Part shown: positions 36,157-44,898 of the stretch, piece by piece
Numbering within the stretch: the stretch's first letter is position 1
How the letters are laid out: every line of letters begins with the position of its first letter
Origin: JBBQVS01 sp963792705
GTDB lineage: Bacteria; Chloroflexota; Ktedonobacteria; Ktedonobacterales; Ktedonobacteraceae
Assembly: GCA_963792705.1 (NCBI GenBank)
Contig: CAWBXD010000011.1
Coordinates: forward strand, 186,001 to 250,000
Direction: 5' to 3'
Length of the DNA stretch: 64,000 nucleotides
Notes under the pieces: generated by a model
What the model was told of the DNA's origin: nothing
Databases searched by the model: none
The model's input: the letters and a program-made list of their open reading frames with translations, nothing else
Position numbers and translations under genes: made by a program

Positions 36157-36211
36157 CAAACGCAGGTAGTTGTTATTCTTAACTATTACTTTTCATAAAG
36201 GAGGCTATTGT

Positions 36212-36856
36212 ATGCACCTGTTACGAAAATACTGGTATGCCTTGGTTATAGTTGTATTCATTGTCTCACTAAGTGTTATGGTTGGGGGCTGGGCTGAAAA
36301 ACAGCTCTTCCCCTCCTCATCTACAACAATAGAGGCAAGCCAACATACAAGTATAAAACCAATAGGGAAAAGTGCCAAGCCAGTACAACCTTCTCTACCT
36401 CATGCCACAAGCGACATATCGCTTGTCATCCCAGCGATTGGAGTTAATGCTCCTATTGAACCAGTGGGGAAGAGCACAACGGGTTCTATGGAAGTTCCTG
36501 TTCGCAATCCATGGACGGGAGTTGGCTGGTATCAGTACGGCTCATATCCAGGGGAGCCAGGAAGCGCAGTAATTGATGGACATCTTGACCGTCCAGGTGG
36601 TGCGCCCGCTGTCTTCTGGCGGATGCGTGACCTACAAATTGGTAACACAATTATGATCGTGCAACATGGTAAAAAAACAATGACGTTTCGCGTTTTTGAG
36701 ATGGATAACTACTCACCACAGAACGCACCTCTTGCACGCATTTTCAGCAATACAGCAGGAACCTTTCTCAATCTTATTACATGCGCTGGTACCTGGATTC
36801 CTCAGTACCACCAGACAACGTTACGTCTTGTCGTCTATACGGTTCGCGTCTCATAA
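36212..36856 (+). CDS. Sortase (class E/F-like)
   Basis: 214 residues from ATG 36212, with a strong AAAGGAGG. An N-terminal membrane anchor (YWYALVIVVFIVSLSVMVGGW) is followed by a linker and the sortase barrel. Catalytic His is in VIDGHLD (about 124), Cys in LITCAG (about 191) and Arg in TLRLVVY (about 205). Sortases cleave LPxTG-type signals and link proteins to an amine; in an outer-membrane-less Chloroflexota this could be a wall or glycan component. The obvious substrate is the preceding LPPTG protein, 55 bp upstream, probably cotranscribed. Confidence 0.88.
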   Translation: MHLLRKYWYALVIVVFIVSLSVMVGGWAEKQLFPSSSTTIEASQHTSIKPIGKSAKPVQPSLPHATSDISLVIPAIGVNAPIEPVGKSTTGSMEVPVRNPWTGVGWYQYGSYPGEPGSAVIDGHLDRPGGAPAVFWRMRDLQIGNTIMIVQHGKKTMTFRVFEMDNYSPQNAPLARIFSNTAGTFLNLITCAGTWIPQYHQTTLRLVVYTVRVS

Positions 36857-36951
36857 AGATACATAAACGGTATAAAAGGTACTAGTGAGCTATCTCAGTT
36901 CGAGGTAACTCACAATATTTCAGAAAAAGTAAAGCAAAAATAGAAGGATAA

Positions 36952-37803
36952 ATGAATATGTCACAAAAAGAAGAACAGCACATTGAAGAACAAACCAATG
37001 GTGTGCAGTCAAAATTATACCATTGGAATCGTCGTACTGTTCTACGTGCAGGCATAGGAATTGCGGCGACTACCGTTGTAGGAGCTGGTGCCTTGTTAGA
37101 AAATAGAATGGGAACGAGTCGAGCGGTTAACCTAACCGTACCCTCTTCTACCATTGTTGTGCAGTGGGTGAACGTCACACTGCAGGCTGTACGCGACGCT
37201 CGTCCTGCACTTGCGCCTAGCGTTGTCGCGCGTTTGCTATCAATCGTGAGCACATGCATGTATGACGCGTGGGCAGCATATACGCCAACGGCTGTTGGGA
37301 CGCGTCTTGGTGGTACGTTGCGACACTATGAGGCTGGTCATGAATATCACCATCAGAAGACTACCGCGATTAGCTTTGCTGCGTACCGTGCGTTAGTGGA
37401 CCTTGTTCCAAGCCAAGCTAGTGCGTTTCAGGCTGTGATGCAGCAGCTAGGGTACAACTTCAATGATGTTTCTACAGACGCAAGCACACCAGTAGGTATT
37501 GGAAATATAGCGGCAAAAGCCGTTCTGGATTTTCGGCATCACGACGGTTCTAACCAACTGGGTGATCTGCATCCGCTCCCCTATTCTGACTATACAGGTT
37601 ATGTACCAGTAAATACATCAGATACAATAAATAACCCAAATCGCTGGCAACCCTTGAGTCTTCTAGATGGCAATGGTGGCTTCGTGATACAAAAATTCGC
37701 AACACCACAGTGGGGACGAGTGAAGCCATTTGCACTTACAACAGGATCACAACTACGACCATCTACAGGTCCAGCTCATTTCCACACACGCGAATACGTA
37801 TAG
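36952..37803 (+). pseudogene. Vanadium-dependent haloperoxidase-like protein, N-terminal part (frameshifted)
   Basis: The ORF begins with a Tat-type signal (NRRTVLRAGIGIAATTVVGAG). It continues as the helical N-terminal half of a PAP2/vanadium haloperoxidase-related enzyme (STCMYDAWAAYTPTAVGTRL, AAKAVLDFRHHDGSNQLGD, WQPLSLLDGNGG, WGRVKPFAL) and stops at 37803. The second half continues in the +1 frame. Two ATGs (36952, 36958) follow AGAAGGATAA; the second has the better spacing. Without the C-terminal half, the active site is missing. Confidence 0.75.
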
Positions 37804-38482
37804 CGCGCAACTTAGCGACAAAGAAAAGGTTATCACAGAATATTGGAAAGATGGCCCCACATCGGAGACCCCTCCAGGCCATTGGTTCCTGCTAGCACAG
37901 GTTATCGGCAGAAGAGACAGACATACGCTGGACGATGACGTAAAGATGTATTTTATCATGGGCAATGCTCTTCTCGACGCTAGTATCGTAGCCTGGGATG
38001 CTAAACGATACTACAACTCTGTTCGACCAATCACCGCCATCCGCTATCAGTTCAAAGATGTAAACGTCCGCGCATGGGGCGGTCCTGGAAAAGGGACACA
38101 AACTATTCTTGGTCAGAATTGGCTTCCATATCAGCCTACGACCGCTTTGACCCCACCATTCCCTGAATTCTTTTCTGGACACAGCATCTTTAGTGCCACA
38201 TGCGCCGAGATACTGACAATGTTTTCGGGCAAAACCACTTTCAACTATTCTTACACGAAAACGGCAGGAACATCGAGCATTGAACCAGGTGTAACACTAG
38301 CAAAGAATGTACAGCTCCGCTGGAACACACTGCAAGATGCTGCCAACGAAGCCGGGCTATCGCGTCGCTTAGGAGGCATTCACTTCGAGCAAGGCGATCT
38401 TGTTGGTAGAGCACTGGGAAAAACAGTGGCACAACTTGCATGGAACAAAGCCTCTGAATATATTCAAGGAGCAAAAGCTTAG
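37730..38482 (+). pseudogene. Vanadium-dependent haloperoxidase-like protein, C-terminal part
   Basis: Relevant coding begins at about 37790 (TYSAQLSDKEKVITEYWKDGP). It contains the vanadate/phosphate-site motifs: GPTSETPPGHW, PEFFSGHSIFSATC (the SGH motif) and RLGGIHFEQGD. Family members oxidise halides with peroxide or act as acid phosphatases. The frame lacks its own ribosome site. The break with the N-terminal ORF lies at 37785-37803, where CGAATACGTATAGC can be read as REYV in one frame and NTYS in the other. A frame-changing deletion between short direct repeats would explain this. Confidence 0.75.
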
Positions 38483-38498
38483 CACGGATGCCCTAATT

Positions 38499-38672
38499 CT
38501 TTCAACAATAGGTTCTTTGGGAAGGCACGACGGAATGCCGGTAGGGACCGATGTATCGCGTCCAAGGGGTGGGGCGGGGCAACATGTCGGCAACGATTCT
38601 ACACGTGAACGTGTGCCCTCCCCACCCCGGACGCGATACATCGGTCCCTACCAAAGAACCTACAGTTGAAAG
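38499..38672. mobile_element. MITE-like palindromic element, complete copy
   Basis: Outer inverted repeats (CTTTCAACAATAGGTTCTTTGG at left, written here by position 38499-38520, and its counterpart 38651-38672) enclose the GTAGGGACCGAT palindrome (38541-38651). The loop contains GGGCAACATGTCGGCAACGA and a GTGTGCCC end, the reverse-complement orientation of the copies at 24.7 and 48.6 kb. No coding capacity. Confidence 0.75.
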
Positions 38673-38730
38673 GTGCCCTCGTTTCCATTCATCGTCTTAA
38701 GTCCGCGCCTATGGCGGTCTTCTTACCCCC

Positions 38731-39420
38731 TTATTTTTCGGCAGATGTAAAAAGCGCGGGCAATTCGGCAACACTATTGAGCAAGCGCGTGTGACGGTAG
38801 GCACCAAGCGTTTCTGCTGTGTGAGCACCGCTTAGCACACCGATGACCTCGCCACAGCCAGCATTGTAGCCCTCTTCCAGGTCTGAGGGAGAGTCGCCAA
38901 GCTTCATTACCTTATGCACATCGAGGACGCCTAGTTTCTCCATAGCATGATAAATCATGTAGGGAGCGGGCCGCCCCAATGAAACATCGTTTGAAAATAC
39001 AGCAACATCTACGAAGCGACCAAGCCAATTGAGACGCTCCATAATCAGACCGCCAATCGTGGCATCAAAGCCTGTATCGGTCGCTATTTTAATACCGCGC
39101 TCGCGTAGGAAGGCAAAGGTTGCTTCAGCACCAGGAATAGGTGCAAGATGTTGCTCATAGGCAGCCTTCATTTTTTGAATAAAGGTAGTTAAGGCTTGAT
39201 CGGCGACCCGTTCAACCTGTACGGAGTCGCGCGGATACTTTTGTGACGCAAGCATGGCAAAGACTTCACGCTTGTTCATGCCCATCAGGTCGTTTAGCTC
39301 TTTTGAGTTGCCTGGGAGATCGTAGGTATGAACGGTATCAACAAGACACTTAAGTACCATACCGTCATCCTGGACGGTAGTACCAGCCATATCAAACACA
39401 ACAAGTTCTACTGGTCCCAT
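38731..39420 (-). CDS. Phosphonatase-like HAD hydrolase
   Basis: 229 residues, HAD superfamily. Motif I is VVFDMAGTT (Asp near residue 9), motif II ATDTGFD, motif III with Lys is weaker (SLGRPAPYMI), and motif IV is KLGDSPSDLEEG. The MAGTTV start and ATDTGF segment match PhnX-like phosphonatase relatives, which hydrolyse the C-P bond of phosphonoacetaldehyde or act on close analogues. The Lys that forms the Schiff base in true PhnX is not evident. The neighbouring FAD oxidoreductase, 80 bp upstream on the same strand, supports a phosphonate role. Confidence 0.75.
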   Translation of the reverse strand: MGPVELVVFDMAGTTVQDDGMVLKCLVDTVHTYDLPGNSKELNDLMGMNKREVFAMLASQKYPRDSVQVERVADQALTTFIQKMKAAYEQHLAPIPGAEATFAFLRERGIKIATDTGFDATIGGLIMERLNWLGRFVDVAVFSNDVSLGRPAPYMIYHAMEKLGVLDVHKVMKLGDSPSDLEEGYNAGCGEVIGVLSGAHTAETLGAYRHTRLLNSVAELPALFTSAEK

Positions 39421-39500
39421 TGTATTCCCCTTTTTCGTTGTTTTTAATGGTTTGGACGCGCTAAATTATGCCCGTTTTTGCCAAACTAGAACACCACATA

Positions 39501-40676
39501 TTATGTCAACACAACATCTACATGCCGCCGTGAAAAGCCGGGTCCGGTTGACATTCCTTTGCCAGCAATACCAGTCGTAATGTGGATATTTCCGTTAATG
39601 GTTTCAGTGTAGACCGCACGTTGTGGGTGAAGCAGATAATAGCCATTCCACAACTTCTCGATCTCCCATGATGGGAGCGTTAGCATACACCGCCCGTAGC
39701 GCAGGATAGCATCGTTAATACGAGGATTGGTGTATTCTTCATCCCCGCTCGCGTCCTGAAAATCGCTGTACTCATGCGAGTCCCCAATGATCACAGAACC
39801 ATCTACCGCTTGCTTAAACAAAAGATGGATACCGTAGTCGCGCAGGTCTTGCTCAACAGGTTGTTGGCGTAACTTTTCGTATGATGGTGTTGATTTGAAC
39901 GCGGGATAGCGCAGGATAGATAAGCCAGAGAGAATAGAGAGCGGTAAAGTACGGGGCGGTAAGGCGACAGTTTGCATCATTTGCAATTTGCAGATGCGTA
40001 GCCCACTTGTGCGAAAAAACTCAGGGAAGAGTGTGCGATACTCCGCACCATTACAGACAAACACCTGCTCCGCAGTAAATATGTTGCCTCGTGCATCTTT
40101 CACCGTACAATGTTGACCAGATGACTCTACAGAAATGACGGTAGTGAATGGGATGTAGCGCACCTGCTCACGTTCAGTAAAAAAGGGAATCCACAGCTTA
40201 AGCAGCCGTCGAGGTTCAATCGTAAAGTCGTTCGTAAAATGGAGCGCACCCCGACAATAGTCAGCCCGTGCGAATGGGTAACGATAGCGTGCCTCGTCAG
40301 CCGTGAGATAAGAGCAGTTGTAGACAGAGGCATAAAGCTGAGCGAACTCTTCCAGCACGATTCGCTCGGCCTCCGTTGAGGCAAGATAGAGACTGCCGGG
40401 TACGTTTACTGAAATATCGCACTCCTGCTGAATGGCCTGATAAATCTCGCGGCTCGCATGAGCGTACTCGGCCCATTCGCCCTCTGCCTCAACAATTGAT
40501 TGTACAACCATGCCAAAGTTGCGTGTTGAGGCGTCAGTTGGAAGGGCGTTACGCTCCAGCAAAAGCGTTTTGTACCCTTTCTGAGCGGCGAAGTAGGCAT
40601 GAAACGCACCCAACACGCCTGCACCAACCACAATAACATCAAAGTGGTTAGGATTTGGAGTAAGCGGGGAACTCAT
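39501..40676 (-). CDS. FAD-dependent oxidoreductase of the phosphonate-associated (TIGR03364/HpnW-like) family
   Basis: 391 residues from ATG 40676 (GGAGAAAT upstream). The FAD-binding motif is VIVVGAGVLGAFHAYFA near residue 15; the family is DAO-like, with TRNFGMVVQSIVEAEGEWA and a C-terminal TTGIAGKGMSTGPGFS. Enzymes of this type, found beside phosphonatase-like HAD proteins, oxidise aminophosphonates (for example N-methylated 2-aminoethylphosphonate) to phosphonoacetaldehyde. Together the two genes could release phosphate from such compounds. No phosphonate transporter is in the window. The substrate is inferred from context. Confidence 0.75.
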   Translation of the reverse strand: MSSPLTPNPNHFDVIVVGAGVLGAFHAYFAAQKGYKTLLLERNALPTDASTRNFGMVVQSIVEAEGEWAEYAHASREIYQAIQQECDISVNVPGSLYLASTEAERIVLEEFAQLYASVYNCSYLTADEARYRYPFARADYCRGALHFTNDFTIEPRRLLKLWIPFFTEREQVRYIPFTTVISVESSGQHCTVKDARGNIFTAEQVFVCNGAEYRTLFPEFFRTSGLRICKLQMMQTVALPPRTLPLSILSGLSILRYPAFKSTPSYEKLRQQPVEQDLRDYGIHLLFKQAVDGSVIIGDSHEYSDFQDASGDEEYTNPRINDAILRYGRCMLTLPSWEIEKLWNGYYLLHPQRAVYTETINGNIHITTGIAGKGMSTGPGFSRRHVDVVLT

Positions 40677-40866
40677 CGTTATTTCTCCACAGCATAACAA
40701 AGTAGCATAGACAGACGATCCTATTATGGTAGTATACACGCAAAATGTTAAGCAAGCAGAGAATATTTTTAACATTGAGATTACATATAGTATGTCCCGT
40801 CTTGCATCGACGTGATACCATTAAGGAAAAGACAATAGACGATATACCAGAAAGAAATATACTTTA

Positions 40867-41382
40867 ATGAACGACGATGAATTTCCTGATGAGTCTAGCG
40901 AAATAGGGAGCGACGAACTCCTTTCCGATGATAATTTACGCCTACCAGAAAGTGCCAATACGCTTGTGCGACTACACGCTGTCCGCGCATGGCTTACACG
41001 TCGTGAAGTCGAAACCAGCATGGAGATTGGCGAAGCAGCCCTTGCATTACAAGAGGCTTTTCAAGAGCCGCCACAAGAGACAAGACTACAACGGAGAGAA
41101 CGTCAGCACCAGGAAAATGGTATGCAGCGTGTACAGCGCGCACAACAAGCACTCGAAGAGGCTCAACAACGCATGAGCACATATGAAGAGGCGCAAGGAT
41201 TACTCGAAGAGTGCGTCGCACACACTACCAGTGGCGAACGTGTGCTAGTTGAATACTACCTGATGCTGGAAGACCTGATGCAAAGCACGATTGAGGCCCA
41301 AGAGCCGTCAAAGCAGAGAGTCAAAGCACTTTCCGAAGTACAGCATCGCATCGAACGTGTGGGCGCACCAAATGAGGATTAA
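40867..41382 (+). CDS. Acidic coiled-coil protein, unknown
   Basis: 171 residues, soluble, Glu/Gln-rich. It has an acidic N-terminus (MNDDEFPDESSEIGSDELLSDDN) followed by long helices (ALALQEAFQEPPQETRLQRR, QRAQQALEEAQQRMSTYEEA) likely to form a coiled coil. No catalytic motif was recognised. It stands alone with its own hairpin terminator. Confidence 0.6.
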   Translation: MNDDEFPDESSEIGSDELLSDDNLRLPESANTLVRLHAVRAWLTRREVETSMEIGEAALALQEAFQEPPQETRLQRRERQHQENGMQRVQRAQQALEEAQQRMSTYEEAQGLLEECVAHTTSGERVLVEYYLMLEDLMQSTIEAQEPSKQRVKALSEVQHRIERVGAPNED

Positions 41383-41385
41383 GAT

Positions 41386-41439
41386 AAATAACTCAAGAGG
41401 AGGTTGTGTACTCAAACACAACCTCCTCTTGAGTTATTT
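41386..41439. terminator. 24-bp bidirectional hairpin
   Basis: Perfect arms 41386-41409 and 41416-41439. It lies between two convergent genes; the stop codon of the minus-strand gene lies within the right arm. Confidence 0.85.
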
Positions 41440-42039
41440 GGAAAGCGACGTTGTTACATCGGTACCAAATTGCAACGTGAGCGATGACAACGGGACCTGT
41501 GATGTAAGAGGAAAATCAATATAGCCTTCATTAGAACCATTGGCTAATGTGACTGGCACCAACGAAAGATACTTGGGCGCGGTAGACTGACCATTTGCTA
41601 AGACAAGTCGTACATATGAATCAAACTGGATGCCGATAGGATTAGGACTTGTATTTTTTGTACGCATCATCACACGAACAGTATATGTTCCTGTTCGCTT
41701 ACGATCATCAGAGAACTTCGCCGCCTCCGTTGCCTGTAACACAACGAGTTGCAACCCCTTCACTTCTACGCTTTTGTTCACCGTAAGCGTGTCAACCGTG
41801 TGAGTAATGCCTACCGTTGGTACAAATGCAGGATCAGGATCGCCAGTTACATTATCTACTTCACCCTCCGTTGGCCCATGAAAGGCAAGTACGACCGCGA
41901 TTGCGATAACAGCTATCGCCAAGATTGTACGCATGCGTGGCGAGAGACGTGAGAACCAACCGCGCTTCTTTACAACGGGAGTTGTTTGCACATCGTGCTC
42001 TAATTTCGGTTCATGCGATGATTGTATATCCTGGGACAT
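41434..42039 (-). CDS. Membrane-anchored DUF4352-like Ig-fold protein
   Basis: 201 residues. A cytoplasmic basic segment (KKRGWFSRLSPRMR) precedes one membrane anchor (TILAIAVIAIAVVLAF), then an external beta-sandwich resembling telokin/DUF4352 domains (VEVKGLQLVVLQATEAAKFS, YTVRVMMRTKNTSPNPIGI). This family binds or stabilises other envelope components; its role here is unknown. ATG 42039 has a GGAAAATATTT stretch upstream. Confidence 0.65.
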   Translation of the reverse strand: MSQDIQSSHEPKLEHDVQTTPVVKKRGWFSRLSPRMRTILAIAVIAIAVVLAFHGPTEGEVDNVTGDPDPAFVPTVGITHTVDTLTVNKSVEVKGLQLVVLQATEAAKFSDDRKRTGTYTVRVMMRTKNTSPNPIGIQFDSYVRLVLANGQSTAPKYLSLVPVTLANGSNEGYIDFPLTSQVPLSSLTLQFGTDVTTSLSK

Positions 42040-42228
42040 AAATATTTTCCGCTTCTATAAAATCTGTACAGAAATTTGTGTTGCACCTATTATAGCAAGA
42101 GAAATGAGAAATGAGTAGGGTTAGTATTGTGGAGCGAAGAAATGAGAAATCATTCCTGCAAAGAGTTTATTTTTTGTGGAAGCATAATCTTTTTCAGTGC
42201 TTTCACTAGACTATTTGTAGGAGTAATT

Positions 42229-43461
42229 ATGCGTCGTAGAGTTCGTTCACGTACAGCACTTATTTTTCCTATTATAAGTGCCTTGCTTTGCATTTTCCTC
42301 TCAGCCTTCGCCTTCGGACAGTTTGCCTCTGCCCATAACGCAAACCTGAGTACACTTGCTGCAAGCAGCTCAAAGAAACGTCCACACCCAACTGCAACTC
42401 CGGTTCGTCGTCACACACCAACACCAACTCCCCATCCAGCCAAGACGCCCACACCTAGTATTACCCCAACCATTGGTACTACCCCAACAGTGGGAGTAAC
42501 AGCAACCGTTGGTGCTACGCCAACTGCCTCACCGACACAAGGGACACAATCACTACAGCTATTTGTTGAGCCAAGTGCAGGCGAAACCCCTATTCTTAAT
42601 GGAATCAATAACGCACAGAAATCCGTATGGCTCGAAATGTATCTCATGACTGACAATAACATTACTCAGGCATTAGAGAATGACGCGAAACGTGGCCTGG
42701 ATGTACGAGTTATGCTAGACCCTGCACCTTACGGTGGAGGTTCGCCATCGGCAACGATCAGTGCGTTAAATGCAGCAGGCGTAAAGGCACAGACAAGCAA
42801 TCCTTCATTTACCTATACGCACGAGAAAGGTATGATTGTTGACGCGACCACCGCGTACATTATGACCACAAATTTCACGAATTCAGCTATTCTCACAGGA
42901 AAAAATCGTGAATACGGTATTATCGACTCAACGCCTCAGGACGTACAGGGAAGTATCGACATTTTCAATGCCGACTGGAATCGTACCGCCGAGCATGTCA
43001 CAGACCCAAGTCTGGTGATTAGTCCTGATAACTCGCGCAACGATTTTGTCGCATTCATTAATAATGCTAAGTCTTCGTTGATTATCGAGGCCGAAGAGAT
43101 GCAGGATACGACCGTTGAGCAGGCTATCGCAAGCGCGGCAAAACGCGGCGTGACGGTGCAGGTTATTCTGCCAAAGGCGAGTGGTAGCACGGATTCCAAC
43201 GCGGCAGGTATCGCGGTTATCAAGGCAGGTGGAGCGCAGGTCAAAGAAGACTCACAACTCTACATGCACGCAAAAATGATGGTGGCAGATGGCACTAATG
43301 CCTATGTTGGCTCCATCAATATCTCTAGCAACTCTTTTGATAATAACCGTGAACTCGGCGTTCTCTTTACCGATGCAAGCATCATCTCCACGCTCACACA
43401 AACATTCCAGAATGACTGGGGTGTCTCTCAAAGCCAGGATGACTGGGGCTTTTTCTTTTAA
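42229..43461 (+). CDS. Secreted phospholipase D-like protein
   Basis: 410 residues from ATG 42229 (TAGGAGT upstream). A signal peptide (ALIFPIISALLCIFLSAFAF) is followed by a Thr-Pro linker to about residue 100 and two PLD half-domains. HKD motif 1 is HEKGMIVD (about 200) with downstream TTNFT. HKD motif 2 is HAKMMVAD (about 346) with GSINISSNSFDNNRE. Both catalytic halves are complete, so phosphodiesterase, phospholipase or nuclease activity is plausible outside the cell. It ends 10 bp before a 28-bp hairpin. Confidence 0.85.
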   Translation: MRRRVRSRTALIFPIISALLCIFLSAFAFGQFASAHNANLSTLAASSSKKRPHPTATPVRRHTPTPTPHPAKTPTPSITPTIGTTPTVGVTATVGATPTASPTQGTQSLQLFVEPSAGETPILNGINNAQKSVWLEMYLMTDNNITQALENDAKRGLDVRVMLDPAPYGGGSPSATISALNAAGVKAQTSNPSFTYTHEKGMIVDATTAYIMTTNFTNSAILTGKNREYGIIDSTPQDVQGSIDIFNADWNRTAEHVTDPSLVISPDNSRNDFVAFINNAKSSLIIEAEEMQDTTVEQAIASAAKRGVTVQVILPKASGSTDSNAAGIAVIKAGGAQVKEDSQLYMHAKMMVADGTNAYVGSINISSNSFDNNRELGVLFTDASIISTLTQTFQNDWGVSQSQDDWGFFF

Positions 43462-43471
43462 AAATTGTTGT

Positions 43472-43528
43472 CATAGACACTAGATTGGGTGAGTTCGCAA
43501 TGCGAACTCACCCAATCTAGTGTCTATG
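43472..43528. terminator. 28-bp bidirectional hairpin
   Basis: Perfect arms 43472-43499 and 43501-43528, a 57-bp near-continuous palindrome between convergent genes. Confidence 0.85.
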
Positions 43529-43537
43529 TGTACAGTG

Positions 43538-44800
43538 TTATACTCGTGCTAAGAAGTTCTGAGACCCAAAGGAGCCACCAAGCACATCTTTTGACGAGGC
43601 TCCTAGCCAGCGATCAAGGACGGTAGCATAGACGGAACGGAAATCGGTGGTGTACTTCATGTTGCCATCCTGGTCGAGGCTTGTCAGACTTGGTGGTTCG
43701 CCATAGATACCTTTTGTAATCGAGTTGCCGAGCACAAACATTGGGGCAGCCGTTCCATGATCGGTACCGAGACTGCCATTTTCCTCAACGCGTCGCCCGA
43801 ACTCGGACCAGGTCATGACCACGACGTTATCAGCTTTGCCATGAGCACTCAAGTCCGTATAGAAGGCGGCTAACCCATCGGCGAGCGTCTTCATCAGCGT
43901 ATCATGAGTCGTTTTTTGATTGGCATGCGTATCAAAACCGCCCAGCGTGACGTAGCCAACACGAAGGCCCAATCCCTGCACAATTGCTTCCGACAATACC
44001 TTGAGACCAGCGGCAAACGGTCCTGTTGGGTAGGTTGCCATTGCCTTATATTGTGAGTCTGCCTGGTGTAATTGACGCGAGCCTTCCTGTGCGTTTAATG
44101 CGGTTGTGTCAAGCAACGCAGCATATGGCGAGGATTTTGGATAGGTATTGTACAGGTTCATCAAGGCTTTGAGACGCGCATTTCCACCATCGGCATCAAG
44201 TGGATCGGGTGCTACACGGTAGCTCGGCACACTGGCAACCGTTGGAACTTGAGCACTGATTGATGAGAGGGCTTGCGCGGTCTGCACACCGATATCCATT
44301 GATTGAAATGGATGCCCATCTTTATCAACCCAGCCCGAAACTAGTTTGCCTAGCCAACCATCTGTACCAGTTCCGTTCAGGTCGAGCGTCTGCCAGATAT
44401 CCATTGCCTGGAAGTGTGAGAGACTCTGGTTGGGATAGCCAACACCCTCGACTACTGCCATATGGCCCTGATCCCATATACCTTTTAATGGTGCAAGATT
44501 GGGATGTAAGCCAAGACGACCGTCCAGCGACAACACTTGTGACTCCGCGATGCCAATCGTAGGACGCATCTTGCGATAGGTTGCATCAGCAAAGGGTACA
44601 ACAGTATTGAGACCATCATTGCCACCAGCCATCTGCACAACAATAAGTGTGCGATCTCCTGCTGCTTGCGCCATATGTGAGCCTTCAAGGGCTTGTGCAT
44701 GAGCCGAAGCGATGCCACGACTAAAGATTGCGGGCATCACCATGCCAGCAGAAACCGCCAGCATACCATTTCTTATCATTGCTCTTCGTGAGAGGTTCAT
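43538..44800 (-). CDS. DUF1501 family protein, Tat-exported
   Basis: 420 residues from ATG 44800 (AGGAGAATT upstream). Twin-arginine signal LSRRAMIRNGMLAVSAGMVM, then the DUF1501 (sulfatase/alkaline-phosphatase-like) pattern LIVVQMAGGNDGLNTVVPF, GYPNQSLSHFQAMDIWQT, GYVTLGGFDTHANQ and VMTWSEFGRRVEENGSLGTDHG. The metal-binding Asp and His candidates are visible. It is encoded directly after a DUF1800 gene, a very common pair of unknown but exported function. A palindromic repeat separates the two. Confidence 0.88.
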   Translation of the reverse strand: MNLSRRAMIRNGMLAVSAGMVMPAIFSRGIASAHAQALEGSHMAQAAGDRTLIVVQMAGGNDGLNTVVPFADATYRKMRPTIGIAESQVLSLDGRLGLHPNLAPLKGIWDQGHMAVVEGVGYPNQSLSHFQAMDIWQTLDLNGTGTDGWLGKLVSGWVDKDGHPFQSMDIGVQTAQALSSISAQVPTVASVPSYRVAPDPLDADGGNARLKALMNLYNTYPKSSPYAALLDTTALNAQEGSRQLHQADSQYKAMATYPTGPFAAGLKVLSEAIVQGLGLRVGYVTLGGFDTHANQKTTHDTLMKTLADGLAAFYTDLSAHGKADNVVVMTWSEFGRRVEENGSLGTDHGTAAPMFVLGNSITKGIYGEPPSLTSLDQDGNMKYTTDFRSVYATVLDRWLGASSKDVLGGSFGSQNFLARV

Positions 44801-44826
44801 TTCTAATTCTCCTATAATTTTGCTCT

Positions 44827-44895
44827 GTAGGGACCGATGTATTGCGTCCTCATTGCAATCAACCACCGACAAGGACGCGATACATCGGTCCCTAC
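44827..44895. repeat. GTAGGGACCGAT palindromic element between the DUF1800 and DUF1501 genes
   Basis: Arms GTAGGGACCGATGTATTGCG and its counterpart enclose a short loop. It lies in the 98-bp spacer of a likely operon, where it could reduce read-through. Confidence 0.85.
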
Positions 44896-44898
44896 AAG

